Positions 16,726 to 25,230 are shown, numbered from the stretch's first letter. The stretch: 64,000 nt of DNA from Clostridia bacterium (GCA_017415805.1 JAFQEC010000020.1:1-64000), one strand, 5' to 3'. The notes: generated by a model not told the origin, from the letters alone. A program made the numbers and translations.

Positions 16726-17463
16726 ATGACTGTAAAACCGAGAAATTATTATCTGTGGATCGGCGGCATCGCCCTGCGCGCTCTGCTCTCGCTTTTGGTG
16801 ATGGCAGTGTGCGCGTTCTGGATCTGGCGTGTGTTCTTCTCGGCCGCGATCCCCTCCGATTTCAAAAAAATACAGCCCAATGCTGCGCTCAAGGCCGCCT
16901 ACGACACAAGCGGAGAGGCACTCACCTTCTTCACGCAGGAGCAGGCAACCGTCACGCGCGGTGAGCACGATTACGGCTATTTCGGCGTGCCGCGCTTCGT
17001 CTTTATCCCGGAGGCGAATCAGGTGCAGCTGGTCTTTCGCTACAACAACAGCACGCTGGAGGCCGTGCAGTCCGACCTCGGGCTTGCCGAGCGCCCGCCG
17101 CGTGGCGAGCAGATCTTTGACGTGACGCTCCTTATGCTCACCGACACCACCCCCGAAAACGGGGATGATAACGAAGATGGCAGCGAAACGGTCGCGAAAA
17201 CGCGCATCCATGCAAGCGCCGCACCGCGCGTGGAGACCACGCTTCTCTACACCTACTTCTACTACACCTTTGACGGCGTGGAGCTGACCGACCAAACGCT
17301 GGTCGTGTATCTGGACGTGTATGCCGATACCGCGCTTGGCGTCACCCCCGACTATACGTCCGCGGCGATGGGCACTCTGCGCCTGTACCACCACGAGGCC
17401 GCGCGCCTCACGCAAAAGCCCTCGGCCAAGGAATGGCGTGCCATTGCCGAATACACCGAATAA
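16726..17463 (+). CDS. Membrane-anchored protein of unknown function
   Basis: 245 residues with one strong membrane helix (about 11-37) and a soluble, probably extracytoplasmic domain rich in beta-strand-like segments. I do not recognise a family. The ATG at 16726 follows AAAGGA. It is co-transcribed with the next gene (40-base gap). A shared promoter and terminator make the two a closed unit, so they may act together at the membrane. Confidence 0.75.
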   Translation: MTVKPRNYYLWIGGIALRALLSLLVMAVCAFWIWRVFFSAAIPSDFKKIQPNAALKAAYDTSGEALTFFTQEQATVTRGEHDYGYFGVPRFVFIPEANQVQLVFRYNNSTLEAVQSDLGLAERPPRGEQIFDVTLLMLTDTTPENGDDNEDGSETVAKTRIHASAAPRVETTLLYTYFYYTFDGVELTDQTLVVYLDVYADTALGVTPDYTSAAMGTLRLYHHEAARLTQKPSAKEWRAIAEYTE

Positions 17464-17503
17464 TCCCGACCCGTTCCCCTACTTTTCAAAAAAGGAGATT
17501 GCC

Positions 17504-18037
17504 ATGTACGACCACCGTCCCCAACGCCAGAACGCCACGGCAAAGCTCGCTGTGCTCGCGCTTCTTGCAGCCGCCGCCATTGCGCTGTTTGGCTCCACGC
17601 TAACCCCGAAATATCCCGCGATCCTGCAGGCGATCGGCATCGCGCTGCTCATCCCGATCATTCAGCTCTCAACGCGCTATCTTTTCACCTCTTATTTATA
17701 CCGTTTGCGGCCGTATGACGACGGGAGCACCGATCTGGAGATCTATTCCTACCGCGGCGGCGCGCGCATGCAGCTGGTCTGCCGCGTGGGACTCGAGGAG
17801 ATCACGGCTCTCACGCCCCTTACCGCGGCCAACAAAAAGCCCCCGCACGGCCTTCGCCGCTACAATTATTGCATGGATATCGGTCCGCGCGACGCACAGG
17901 TGCTCTCGGTCACCAACGGCGACGGAGACTGTGAGATCCTGCTCGTGCCCGACAAGACTCTTTGCGACGCCCTCGCCGCGGCAGCCAACGCCCCCAAGAC
18001 GGATACACCAACCGAAGATCCGACAAACGAAGAATAA
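17504..18037 (+). CDS. Membrane protein of unknown function
   Basis: 177 residues. Two membrane helices (about 14-32 and 39-60) are followed by a short cytoplasmic domain of the PH-like kind often found after paired helices in small Clostridia proteins, then a Thr/Glu-rich tail. No specific function can be given. The ATG at 17504 has AAAAGGAGA upstream. It follows the 16726 gene in the same operon and ends at a terminator. Confidence 0.75.
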   Translation: MYDHRPQRQNATAKLAVLALLAAAAIALFGSTLTPKYPAILQAIGIALLIPIIQLSTRYLFTSYLYRLRPYDDGSTDLEIYSYRGGARMQLVCRVGLEEITALTPLTAANKKPPHGLRRYNYCMDIGPRDAQVLSVTNGDGDCEILLVPDKTLCDALAAAANAPKTDTPTEDPTNEE

Positions 18038-18063
18038 GCGCCGCAAGCGGCGCTTTCTCTTTT
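18037..18063 (+). terminator. Terminator after the two-gene membrane operon
   Basis: AGCGCCGC/GCGGCGCT with a two-base loop and a TTCTCTTTT tail; the stem begins in the stop codon of the upstream gene. Confidence 0.8.
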
Positions 18064-18228
18064 ACGGATGCGCCGCATCCTACACCTCATCACCCGCTTT
18101 GCGGGAGCTTCTCCTCAAGGAGAAGCCTTGTGACGGCACGCCCCGCCTTTCATCTTGCCCTCAAGGAAAGCTCCTTCGGCCTTCCCCTTGAGGGGAAGGT
18201 GTCGCGGTACGCGACGGATGAGGTGTTT
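18064..18228. repeat. Interspersed palindromic repeats, second cluster
   Basis: Two units of the family seen at 11221-11452. 18064-18132 has the box CACCTCATC and arms GCTTCTCC/GGAGAAGC; 18166-18228 has CTTCCCC/GGGGAAGG and GGATGAGGTG. The first is inverted relative to the unit at 11221. No gene lies between 18038 and 18554; the rest is a promoter and riboswitch. Confidence 0.75.
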
Positions 18229-18309
18229 TTACGCGTTGGCGTATTACTGCAATACACCCCGCAGCGCACACATTTTTTCACAAATCCTTCACTTTTTTTA
18301 CCAAAAGGG

Positions 18310-18338
18310 TTGACACGGCCGCGCCTGCGTGCTACAAT
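18310..18338 (+). promoter_or_regulatory. Promoter of the glycine-riboswitch transcript
   Basis: Consensus TTGACA (18310-18315), 17-base spacer, TACAAT (18333-18338). The expected transcript start is near 18345, just before the riboswitch leader. Confidence 0.85.
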
Positions 18339-18393
18339 AAATTCGAATTTCCGCAGATGCGGTCGGAATCGCACGAAACCGACCGTTGAGGTG

Positions 18394-18468
18394 GCTCCGG
18401 AGAAGCTCATTTGAGTGCCGAAGGTGCAAGGCGCGATGCGCCGAATCTCTCAGGCAAAAGGACGGAGC
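18394..18468 (+). promoter_or_regulatory. Glycine riboswitch (single aptamer)
   Basis: Shows the glycine-aptamer core: GCCGAAGGTGCAAG, a GGCGC/GCGCC hairpin, then AATCTCTCAGGCAAAAGGAC, enclosed by a GCTCCG/CGGAGC closing helix (about 18394-18399 and 18463-18468). It lies in the leader of an AGCS amino-acid/cation symporter gene, a common glycine-riboswitch target. Only one aptamer is seen; the leader segment 18361-18385 can form its own GGTCGG/CCGACC hairpin. Confidence 0.92.
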
Positions 18469-18500
18469 AGACAATTCCCTTTTTGTATATTGTCTGTTTT
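18468..18500 (+). terminator. Terminator-like expression platform of the glycine riboswitch
   Basis: CAGACAAT (18468-18475) pairs with ATTGTCTG (18489-18496), followed by TTTT. The 5' arm starts at the last base of the aptamer closing helix, so ligand binding could influence folding. Single-aptamer switches on symporter genes are often OFF switches; the direction here is inferred. Confidence 0.6.
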
Positions 18501-18554
18501 GTCGTTCTCTCGGGTGACCGTGCGGAACGGCATTTTTATTTTCAGGAGGAAAAT

Positions 18555-20027
18555 ATGGAGGCTTTTTTGACAAAGCTCAATGACTTCACCGCCCCCGCGG
18601 CCAAGCTCATTGACACAATCAACACGTATCTGACCGACTACGTGCTGTTGTTCTTGCTGGTGGGTATCGGTCTGTTCTTCACCGTCCGTACGCGCTTCGT
18701 GCAGGTGCGCTGCTTTGGCGAGGGCATGAAGCTGGTATTCGGCAAGATCTCGCTGCGCGGCGGCAAGCAAAAGGGGGGGCTGAGCTCCTTCCAGGCACTG
18801 GCCACGGCCATTGCGGCGCAGGTCGGCACGGGTAACATCGTGGGCGCGTGCGGTGCGATCCTGATCGGTGGCCCCGGTGCGATCTTCTGGATGTGGGTGA
18901 TCGCATTCCTCGGTATGGCGACCATTTACGCCGAGGCAGTGCTCGCACAAAAGACCCGTAAGGTGAACGAGGACGGCTCGGTCGAGGGTGGCCCTGTTTA
19001 CTATATCAAGACAGCCTTTACGGGCACGTTCGGCAAGGTGCTGGCCGCTTTCTTTGCGGTAGCCACCGTTCTGGCACTGGGCTTCATGGGCTCGATGGTG
19101 CAGTCCAACTCCATCGCCGAGACCGCAGGCACGGCCATCGGCATGAGCAGCAGCCTTTACTGGATCATCGGTCTTGTGGTGGCGGCACTGGCTGCCGTGA
19201 TCTTCCTTGGCGGTGTCAACCGTATCGCCTCGGTCACCGAAAAGCTGGTTCCCCTCATGGCGCTGCTCTACATTCTCGGCTCGCTTGTGGTCATCTTTGC
19301 CCGTGTCCGCTACATTCCCGAAACCTTCGGCATGATCTTCAAATACGCCTTTAACGCCAATGCGCTGATCGGCGGCGGCATCGGCTTTGCTCTGAAAACA
19401 GCACTCAGCCAGGGTGCAAAGCGCGGCCTGTTCTCCAACGAGGCAGGCATGGGCTCCACGCCCCACGCACACGCGCAGGCCAACGTCAAGAACCCCCACG
19501 AGCAGGGCTGCACGGCCATGATCGGTGTGTTCATTGACACCTTCATCGTGCTCACCATGACCGCACTCGTCGTGATCTCCACGCTGTATGCAGGCGGCGG
19601 CGCGCTCTCCGATCCCTCCAACTACGCCGCAAGCGGCGGTCTGACCGATGTGATGGCCAAGCTGTTCAGCAAGACCAACCTCGCACAGATGGCCTTCGGC
19701 ACGGTATTCGGCGAGACCTTTGGCAACTACTTCGTTGCCATTTGTCTGTTCTTCTTCGCCTTCTCCACCATCCTTGGCTGGAACTTCTTTGGCAAGGTCA
19801 ACGCGCAGTACCTCTTCGGCAAGAAGGGCGTGTTGGTCTACTCGATCTTGGCAATCGTCTTCGTGTTCATGGGGTCGCTCTTTAGCAACGATTTTGTCTG
19901 GAACCTGACCGACTTCTTCAACTACCTCATGGTCCTGCCCAACGTCATCGCGCTGGTGGCTCTCGGCACCATGGTTGCAAAGTGCGCCAAAACCAAGGGC
20001 GAGGAACTGCCCGATCTTTCGAAATAA
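18555..20027 (+). CDS. AGCS-family alanine/glycine:cation symporter
   Basis: 490 residues with about ten to eleven membrane helices. The N-terminal half has the AGCS hallmark GTGNIVGAC-like segment (about residues 95-103). The family imports alanine or glycine with sodium or protons. The glycine riboswitch in its leader points to glycine as the sensed and probably transported substrate. The ATG at 18555 is preceded by AGGAGGA. It is transcribed alone and ends at a terminator. Confidence 0.95.
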   Translation: MEAFLTKLNDFTAPAAKLIDTINTYLTDYVLLFLLVGIGLFFTVRTRFVQVRCFGEGMKLVFGKISLRGGKQKGGLSSFQALATAIAAQVGTGNIVGACGAILIGGPGAIFWMWVIAFLGMATIYAEAVLAQKTRKVNEDGSVEGGPVYYIKTAFTGTFGKVLAAFFAVATVLALGFMGSMVQSNSIAETAGTAIGMSSSLYWIIGLVVAALAAVIFLGGVNRIASVTEKLVPLMALLYILGSLVVIFARVRYIPETFGMIFKYAFNANALIGGGIGFALKTALSQGAKRGLFSNEAGMGSTPHAHAQANVKNPHEQGCTAMIGVFIDTFIVLTMTALVVISTLYAGGGALSDPSNYAASGGLTDVMAKLFSKTNLAQMAFGTVFGETFGNYFVAICLFFFAFSTILGWNFFGKVNAQYLFGKKGVLVYSILAIVFVFMGSLFSNDFVWNLTDFFNYLMVLPNVIALVALGTMVAKCAKTKGEELPDLSK

Positions 20028-20042
20028 ATCAAATTTTCACGC

Positions 20043-20078
20043 AAAGCAGGCCGACGGTCACCGTAGGCCTGCTTTTTT
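20043..20078 (+). terminator. Terminator of the AGCS symporter gene
   Basis: AAAGCAGGCC/GGCCTGCTTT stem with inner ACGG/CCGT pairing and a run of six Ts. Confidence 0.9.
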
Positions 20079-20098
20079 GATTTTTTCGCCCCCTCTTC

Positions 20099-20127
20099 TT
20101 GCATTTTCCGCGTTGCTATGCTATAAT
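20099..20127 (+). promoter_or_regulatory. Promoter of the small membrane protein gene
   Basis: TTGCAT (20099-20104), 17-base spacer, TATAAT (20122-20127). Confidence 0.8.
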
Positions 20128-20178
20128 GATAACAGTTGGAGCCATCCGACAAAACATAGACAAAAGGAGAACACCACC

Positions 20179-20430
20179 ATGGCAAAGAAATCCGGCATTA
20201 CGAATGCATACGAGACACTGCCCAAGGTCGTCAAGATCCTGCTTCAGATCTTTTTGGGCGCCTTCATCGGCGGCATCTACCGCATCATTCGCTTCTTTGA
20301 GACCGGCAAGGTCCTCACCCTTGTGGCAGGCCTTCTCACCCTTTTCACGGGTGTTGGCAACGCGATCGCTTGGGTCGCGGATCTCGTCACCGAGCTGCTG
20401 TTCAACCGCATCACGGTTCTGGCAGACTGA
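20179..20430 (+). CDS. Small membrane protein, 83 residues, function unknown
   Basis: A short basic N-terminus, then two hydrophobic segments (about 18-36 and 46-66). I recognise no named family. The ATG at 20179 is preceded by AAAAGGAGA. It has its own good promoter and a strong terminator, so it is a real monocistronic gene in spite of its size. It lies between the glycine symporter and glutamine synthetase but is not co-transcribed with either. Confidence 0.8.
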   Translation: MAKKSGITNAYETLPKVVKILLQIFLGAFIGGIYRIIRFFETGKVLTLVAGLLTLFTGVGNAIAWVADLVTELLFNRITVLAD

Positions 20431-20442
20431 GCCTCACATAAA

Positions 20443-20473
20443 AAAAAGAACGCCCTGTGGGCGTTCTTTTTTT
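20443..20473 (+). terminator. Terminator of the small membrane protein gene
   Basis: AGAACGCCC/GGGCGTTCT stem with flanking A and T runs. Confidence 0.9.
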
Positions 20474-20504
20474 ACTTTTCCCTTCCCTTGTTGGTACATA
20501 TCTC

Positions 20505-20534
20505 TTGACAAACACGAGACCGGCAGAGTATAAT
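20505..20534 (+). promoter_or_regulatory. Promoter of glutamine synthetase
   Basis: TTGACA (20505-20510), 18-base spacer, TATAAT (20529-20534). Confidence 0.8.
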
Positions 20535-20603
20535 GGCATTATATATTATGGAGAGTGTTTTTTGTTTGCAAAAAACGCGTGTTTTCGGAAAGGTGGACTT
20601 CGC

Positions 20604-22697
20604 ATGGTAAAGAATATTCCCGAACTGTTTGGCTGCATGGTTTTCAACGAGGAGGTCATGCGACAGCGTCTGCCCGAGGAGGTCTACCGCTCCCTGCAAA
20701 AGACCATCAGCGAGGGCAAGGAGATCGACCCCTCGATCGCGAACACGGTGGCCGAGGCCATGAAGAACTGGGCACTGGAAAAGGGCGCCACGCATTATAC
20801 GCACTGGTTCCAGCCCCTCACGGGCGTCACCGCCGAGAAGCACGAGGCCTTTATCGAGCCGGTCGCGGGCGGCAAGGTCGTAATGGAGTTTTCGGGAAAG
20901 GCGCTCATCAAGGGCGAGTCCGATGCCTCGTCCTTCCCCTCAGGGGGTCTTCGCGCCACCTTTGAGGCACGTGGCTACACCGCCTGGGACCCCGCATCCT
21001 ACGCCTTTGTGAAGGACGGCACGCTCTTTATCCCCACGGCCTTTTGCTCCTACGGCGGCGAGGCACTGGACACCAAGACCCCGTTGCTGCGCTCGATGGA
21101 CGCCCTCTCGCGCGAGGGTGTGCGCATCATGCGGCTCTTCGGCGATACCGAGACCAAGCGCATCACCACCACGGTGGGCATCGAGCAGGAGTATTTCATC
21201 ATCGACAAGGCCATGTACGAGCAACGCAAGGATCTGATCTACACGGGCCGCACGCTCTTTGGCGCGCCCGCGCCCAAGGGGCAGGAGCTGGAGGACCACT
21301 ACTACGGCGAGCTCAAGACCCGCATCCACGACTATATGGCGGACCTGGACGAGGCACTCTGGCGCATGGGCGTACCCGCCAAGACCAAGCACAGCGAGGG
21401 CGCACCCGCGCAGCACGAGCTCGCGCCCATCTACTCCACCACCAACACCGCGGTCGATCAGAATCTCTTGATCATGACCTATATGAAAAAGATCGCCGAG
21501 CAGCACGACCTTGTGTGCCTGCTGCACGAGAAGCCCTATCAGGGCGTGAACGGCTCGGGCAAGCACGACAACTGGTCGATCGGCACCGATACGGGCAAAA
21601 ATCTGCTAAAACCGGGTAAGACCCCTGCCGAGAACAAGCAGTTCCTGCTCATCCTTGCCGCCGTGATCAAGGCGGTGGACGAATATCCCGACCTGCTTCG
21701 CCTCTCGGTCGCGCACCCCGGCAACGACCACCGTCTGGGCGGTAACGAGGCACCCCCCGCGATCATCTCCATGTTCATCGGCGACGACCTGCAGGAGGTG
21801 GTGGATTCGATCGTCCGCGGCACGGCCTATCACGGTGCCAAGCGCGGCAAAATGAACCTCGGCATCCCCTCGGTGCCCGTGTTCAGCAAGGACACCACCG
21901 ACCGCAACCGCACCTCGCCCTTCGCCTTTACGGGCAACAAGTTCGAGTTCCGCATGCCAGGCTCCTCGCAAAACGTCGCCATGCCCAATATCGTGCTCAA
22001 CACCGCCGTGGCCGAGTCCTTCCGCCAGTTCGCAGACGTGCTGGAAAAGGCCGAGAACTTCGACAAGGCGCTCGCAAAGCTCATCAAGGACACCTTCCGT
22101 AAGCACAGTCGCGTGCTGTTCAACGGCAACGGCTACTCCGAGGAGTGGCAGAAGGAGGCCGCCTCGCGCGGACTGCCCAATCTCAAGACCTCGGTGGACG
22201 CCTTCAAGACCTTCGACGCCGAGAAGAACGTCACGCTCTTTGCCACGCACGGCGTCATGAGCGAGGTGGAGATCCACTCGCGCAAGGAGATCCTGTTTGA
22301 AAACTACGCCAAGCTCATCAACATCGAGGCGCAAACCATGATCGAGATGGCCACGCGCGACATCCTGCCCGCCGTCAATGCCTACGTGGCCGAGCTCGCC
22401 GGTGCCTGTGCCGCCAAGACCGCTGTGATCCAAAGCGTGGACGTCTCCATGGAGACCGATCTGATCGAGACGCTCTCGCGCCTTGTGGGCGAGGCCTTTA
22501 CCGCCGTAAAGGCCCTGAAGGCCGCAGATGCGGCCGCCTCGGCCTGTGCCACAGGCGAGGCACGGGCCTGCGCCTTTGCCGATAACGTCATCCCCGCCAT
22601 GACACTCCTGCGCGCAAAGGTGGATGAGATGGAGACCCTCACATCCTCGGATTACTGGCCGTTGCCGACTTACGGGGATATGATGTTCCGCGTGTAA
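20604..22697 (+). CDS. glnN: Glutamine synthetase type III
   Basis: 697 residues, the size of type III (GlnN) enzymes and much longer than type I (about 450-470). Makes glutamine from glutamate, ammonia and ATP. Visible family features are the N-terminal VKNIPELFG segment, GIEQEYF (metal-binding Glu), a GSGKHDNWS segment, and NDHRLGGNEAPPA with the substrate-binding residues, followed by the long C-terminal extension specific to type III. The ATG at 20604 is chosen because it begins the conserved region and has GGAAAGG nearby. No nitrogen-control site was recognised. Transcribed alone. Confidence 0.96.
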   Translation: MVKNIPELFGCMVFNEEVMRQRLPEEVYRSLQKTISEGKEIDPSIANTVAEAMKNWALEKGATHYTHWFQPLTGVTAEKHEAFIEPVAGGKVVMEFSGKALIKGESDASSFPSGGLRATFEARGYTAWDPASYAFVKDGTLFIPTAFCSYGGEALDTKTPLLRSMDALSREGVRIMRLFGDTETKRITTTVGIEQEYFIIDKAMYEQRKDLIYTGRTLFGAPAPKGQELEDHYYGELKTRIHDYMADLDEALWRMGVPAKTKHSEGAPAQHELAPIYSTTNTAVDQNLLIMTYMKKIAEQHDLVCLLHEKPYQGVNGSGKHDNWSIGTDTGKNLLKPGKTPAENKQFLLILAAVIKAVDEYPDLLRLSVAHPGNDHRLGGNEAPPAIISMFIGDDLQEVVDSIVRGTAYHGAKRGKMNLGIPSVPVFSKDTTDRNRTSPFAFTGNKFEFRMPGSSQNVAMPNIVLNTAVAESFRQFADVLEKAENFDKALAKLIKDTFRKHSRVLFNGNGYSEEWQKEAASRGLPNLKTSVDAFKTFDAEKNVTLFATHGVMSEVEIHSRKEILFENYAKLINIEAQTMIEMATRDILPAVNAYVAELAGACAAKTAVIQSVDVSMETDLIETLSRLVGEAFTAVKALKAADAAASACATGEARACAFADNVIPAMTLLRAKVDEMETLTSSDYWPLPTYGDMMFRV

Positions 22698-22716
22698 ATC
22701 CTGCGTTCGCGCAGCT

Positions 22717-22747
22717 GCCCTGCCCCCAAAGCGGGAGCAGGGCTTTT
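22717..22747 (+). terminator. Terminator of glnN
   Basis: GCCCTGC/GCAGGGC (22717-22723 and 22737-22743) followed by TTTT. Confidence 0.8.
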
Positions 22748-22776
22748 GAAAAATTAAAATAATTATAAAAACTGTA

Positions 22777-22805
22777 TTGACAGGCGCGCTCTTTTCTGTT
22801 ATACT
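22777..22805 (+). promoter_or_regulatory. Promoter of perR-rbr
   Basis: TTGACA (22777-22782), 17-base spacer, TATACT (22800-22805). The operator palindrome begins three bases after the -10, so a bound repressor would block transcription start. Confidence 0.85.
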
Positions 22806-22807
22806 TA

Positions 22808-22826
22808 TTTTAGAACAATTCTAAAA
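22808..22826. promoter_or_regulatory. Fur/PerR-type operator
   Basis: A perfect palindrome TTTTAGAA-CAA-TTCTAAAA centred at 22817, between the -10 and the ribosome site of the PerR-like gene. AT-rich dyads of this kind are Fur-family sites, which suggests autoregulation and peroxide control of rubrerythrin. Confidence 0.7.
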
Positions 22827-22836
22827 GGAGGTCCGC

Positions 22837-23199
22837 ATGACACAGAAGCGAGCCGCGATCCTTGCGATCCTGCGCGAGTCCGAGGGGCATTTACAGCCCG
22901 ATGAGATCTATCGCCGCGCGAAAGCGCGCTACCCCGGCATGGTGCTGGCCACCGTCTACAACAATCTGCACGCGCTGGCCGATGCGGGCCTGATCCGCCA
23001 GATCCACACCGCGGGCGGCGCAGACTTCTACGATAAGACCCCCGAGCCGCACGAGCACGCGCTCTGTACCGCGTGCGGGAAGCTTTTGGATATCGAGCTG
23101 GGCGACCTTACGGCCGTGTTTACCGCGCAAGGCGACCTACCCGTGCACTCCTGGGATCTGATCGTACACACCACCTGTCCAACCTGCCAACAAAACTGA
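22837..23199 (+). CDS. perR: Fur-family transcriptional regulator, PerR-like
   Basis: 120 residues: winged-helix DNA-binding domain (about 1-65) and a metal-binding dimerization domain. Two CxxC pairs (Cys77/Cys80 and Cys114/Cys117) would hold the structural zinc; a His/Asp-rich segment (HTAGGADFYD and PHEHA, about 57-75) would bind the sensing metal. It is shorter than Bacillus PerR (145), lacking some of the N-terminal helix. It shares a transcript with rubrerythrin 24 bases downstream, a classic PerR target. A plain iron- or zinc-sensing Fur is possible; the neighbour favours peroxide sensing. Confidence 0.85.
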   Translation: MTQKRAAILAILRESEGHLQPDEIYRRAKARYPGMVLATVYNNLHALADAGLIRQIHTAGGADFYDKTPEPHEHALCTACGKLLDIELGDLTAVFTAQGDLPVHSWDLIVHTTCPTCQQN

Positions 23200-23223
23200 T
23201 TTTAATAAAAGGAGAATTTTGAC

Positions 23224-23760
23224 ATGAAAGAGCTGAAGGGCACCAAAACCGAGCAGAATCTGATGACCGCATTTGCAGGCGAGAGCCAGGCGCGCAACAA
23301 GTATACATACTTTGCAAGCGTGGCAAAGAAGGAGGGCTATGAGCAGATCAGCGCCCTGTTCGCCAAGACCGCCGACAACGAGAAGGAGCACGCCAAGATG
23401 TGGTTCAAGCTCCTCGGAGAGCTGGGCAACACCGCGCAGAATCTGGCTGCCGCGGCCGCAGGCGAGAACTACGAGTGGACCGACATGTACGCCACCTTCG
23501 CCAAGGAGGCCGACGAGGAGGGCTTTGCCGACATCGCCGAAAAGTTCCGCGCCGTGGCCGAGATCGAGCGCACGCACGAGGAGCGCTATCGCAAGCTGCT
23601 TGCCAACGTGGAGATGCAGAAGGTGTTTGAGAAGGCCGAGCAGACCATGTGGGAGTGCCGCAACTGCGGCCACCTCGTGATGGGCAAGAAGGCCCCCGAG
23701 GTCTGCCCCGTCTGCGCACATCCCCAGAGCTACTTTGAGGTCCGCGCCGAGAATTATTGA
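23224..23760 (+). CDS. rbr: Rubrerythrin
   Basis: 178 residues. A four-helix ferritin-like diiron domain (about 1-140) with Glu20, the ExxH-type motif near 53-56 and the ExxxH-type EIERTH segment near 113-118, and a C-terminal rubredoxin-like domain with Cys145, Cys148, Cys161 and Cys164. It reduces hydrogen peroxide to water in the cytoplasm of anaerobes. AAAAGGAG precedes the ATG. It is second in an operon with the PerR-like gene. Confidence 0.96.
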   Translation: MKELKGTKTEQNLMTAFAGESQARNKYTYFASVAKKEGYEQISALFAKTADNEKEHAKMWFKLLGELGNTAQNLAAAAAGENYEWTDMYATFAKEADEEGFADIAEKFRAVAEIERTHEERYRKLLANVEMQKVFEKAEQTMWECRNCGHLVMGKKAPEVCPVCAHPQSYFEVRAENY

Positions 23761-23771
23761 TCGGCATAAAC

Positions 23772-23797
23772 AAAAAAGCCCCGTACGGGGCTTTTTT
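23772..23797. terminator. Bidirectional terminator between rbr and mscS
   Basis: AAAAAAGCCCC/GGGGCTTTTTT with a GTAC loop, symmetric with A/T runs on both sides; it serves the convergent genes. Confidence 0.92.
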
Positions 23798-23799
23798 GT

Positions 23800-24618
23800 T
23801 TATTTATTGACCACGTGCACGTCGAGCTGATTGAACGGGATCTCAATGCCGTTCTCGCACATCGCGGCAAGCAGCTCCTCCTTGAGGTCGAAGCTCACAG
23901 GCCAGTAGTCCGCTTGCTTCACCCACACGCGGACCGTAAAATCCAGCGAGCTTGCGCCGTGCTCCGAGAGGCGCACGAAGGGCGCGGGGTCCTTCAGAAT
24001 ATTGTCGTGCCCTGCGATCACATCCAGCACCAGCTCCTTGACCTTTTCCACGTCGCTGCCATAGGCAACCGAGAGCTTGAGGTCCACGCGACGGGTCTCC
24101 TTGGTGCTGTAATTGATGATGTTCGAGCTTGTCACCGTGCTGTTGGGGATCACCACGACCTTGTTGTCGCCCGTTTTGAGCTTGGTGCAGGAAATGGTGA
24201 TGGTCTCCACCGTGCCCGCCGTACCGCCGATATCCACGAAATCCCCTTCTCCAAAGGGCTTGCTCGACACCAGCATGATCCCCGCAGCAATGTTGGAGAT
24301 CGTCCCCTGTACCGCAAGCGAGACCGCGAGGGAAAGAGCCGTAAAGATCGCCACCAGCGAGGTGGTATCCACGCCCAGCAGCGAGAGCAGGATGATCACA
24401 TATATGATCAGCAGTGCTGCTTTAAGCAACGAAGCAAGAAAATCCCCTGCCGCACCCTTGAGCTTCGTTCCGTTTATGATCCTGCGGAATACACCAAGCA
24501 CGATCCGCACCACCGCAAGACCGAACAGCAGCACCAGTACAAACTTGACAATGTTTGCACCCTGCCCTTGCGCCGTGTCGGTCAGCTTGTTCCACATGCC
24601 AATCAACCAATCCTTCAT
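23800..24618 (-). CDS. mscS: Small-conductance mechanosensitive channel, MscS family
   Basis: 272 residues with three N-terminal membrane helices (about 19-42, 60-82, 87-115) and the glycine/alanine-rich TM3 that lines the pore (AVSLAVQGTISNIAAGI-like), followed by the beta domain with PFGEGDFVDI and a C-terminal alpha/beta domain. It releases solutes on hypo-osmotic shock. The ATG at 24618 has AAAGGAGGAAA upstream; the in-frame extension to 24708 lacks a ribosome site. Confidence 0.93.
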   Translation of the reverse strand: MKDWLIGMWNKLTDTAQGQGANIVKFVLVLLFGLAVVRIVLGVFRRIINGTKLKGAAGDFLASLLKAALLIIYVIILLSLLGVDTTSLVAIFTALSLAVSLAVQGTISNIAAGIMLVSSKPFGEGDFVDIGGTAGTVETITISCTKLKTGDNKVVVIPNSTVTSSNIINYSTKETRRVDLKLSVAYGSDVEKVKELVLDVIAGHDNILKDPAPFVRLSEHGASSLDFTVRVWVKQADYWPVSFDLKEELLAAMCENGIEIPFNQLDVHVVNK

Positions 24619-24696
24619 GTTTCCTCCTTTTGCCGTTTGCCAATCTCCCGCGGCAAGCGACATATGTTTTGAAAATTTGTGGGAGTTGTCTTCCTC

Positions 24697-24725
24697 ATTA
24701 TAGCACAAAATGCACGCCCTTGAAA
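24697..24725 (-). promoter_or_regulatory. Promoter of mscS
   Basis: Minus strand TTTCAA (24720-24725), 17-base spacer, TATAAT (24697-24702). Confidence 0.6.
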
Positions 24726-24825
24726 CCCCTTTGCAAAAGATTCTTTTGCGCGAGGAAAAGAATCACTGCAAGAAGGCGCACAGTAAGCCCTCGGCCGTCG
24801 GGCAAAACCGAGCACGGGCTATTCA

Positions 24826-25191
24826 TCAAAGAATGGCAGCAACGATCAACGCGATCACCGCCAACCAAATCAGCACAAACGGTATTGCATAATACCATTT
24901 TCGGGGTTTTCCGTTCGCCCAAAGATCCTCTGACTCCGCCCGACATTTTTCAAATATCTCTTTGGGAATCAGCTTGACCGTGAGGGCAATCAAGGCAGGC
25001 AGGATGATGATATCGTCCAAAAACCCAAGAATGGGGATAAAATCGGGTACCAGATCAACCGGGGATAACGCATAAACGACCACGATTGCCGCCATGATTT
25101 TTGCCACCCACGGCGTGTTTCTTTTCTTCAAAGCCAAAAAGACAGCGGGGATATCTGTTTTTAATTTTTTTGCCCGTTCCTGCAATTTCAT
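24826..25191 (-). CDS. DUF1232/YkvA-family membrane protein
   Basis: 121 residues. Contains the DUF1232 core YALSPVDLVPDFIP followed by LGFLDD (about residues 41-62), plus a C-terminal membrane helix (about 101-119). The family is common in Bacillota but its function is unknown. The ATG at 25191 has only a weak GAGAG site; a longer in-frame extension to 25680 would run through repeats and is not credible. Confidence 0.85.
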   Translation of the reverse strand: MKLQERAKKLKTDIPAVFLALKKRNTPWVAKIMAAIVVVYALSPVDLVPDFIPILGFLDDIIILPALIALTVKLIPKEIFEKCRAESEDLWANGKPRKWYYAIPFVLIWLAVIALIVAAIL

Positions 25192-25230
25192 AAATAAGCT
25201 CTCGTCAATTTCGTATTTGTTGGTGTATAT

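Noticed and set aside
24709-24825. Terminator or gene between the DUF1232 and mscS genes
   Set aside because: Only a weak imperfect hairpin and the mscS promoter are visible; no T run after a stable stem.
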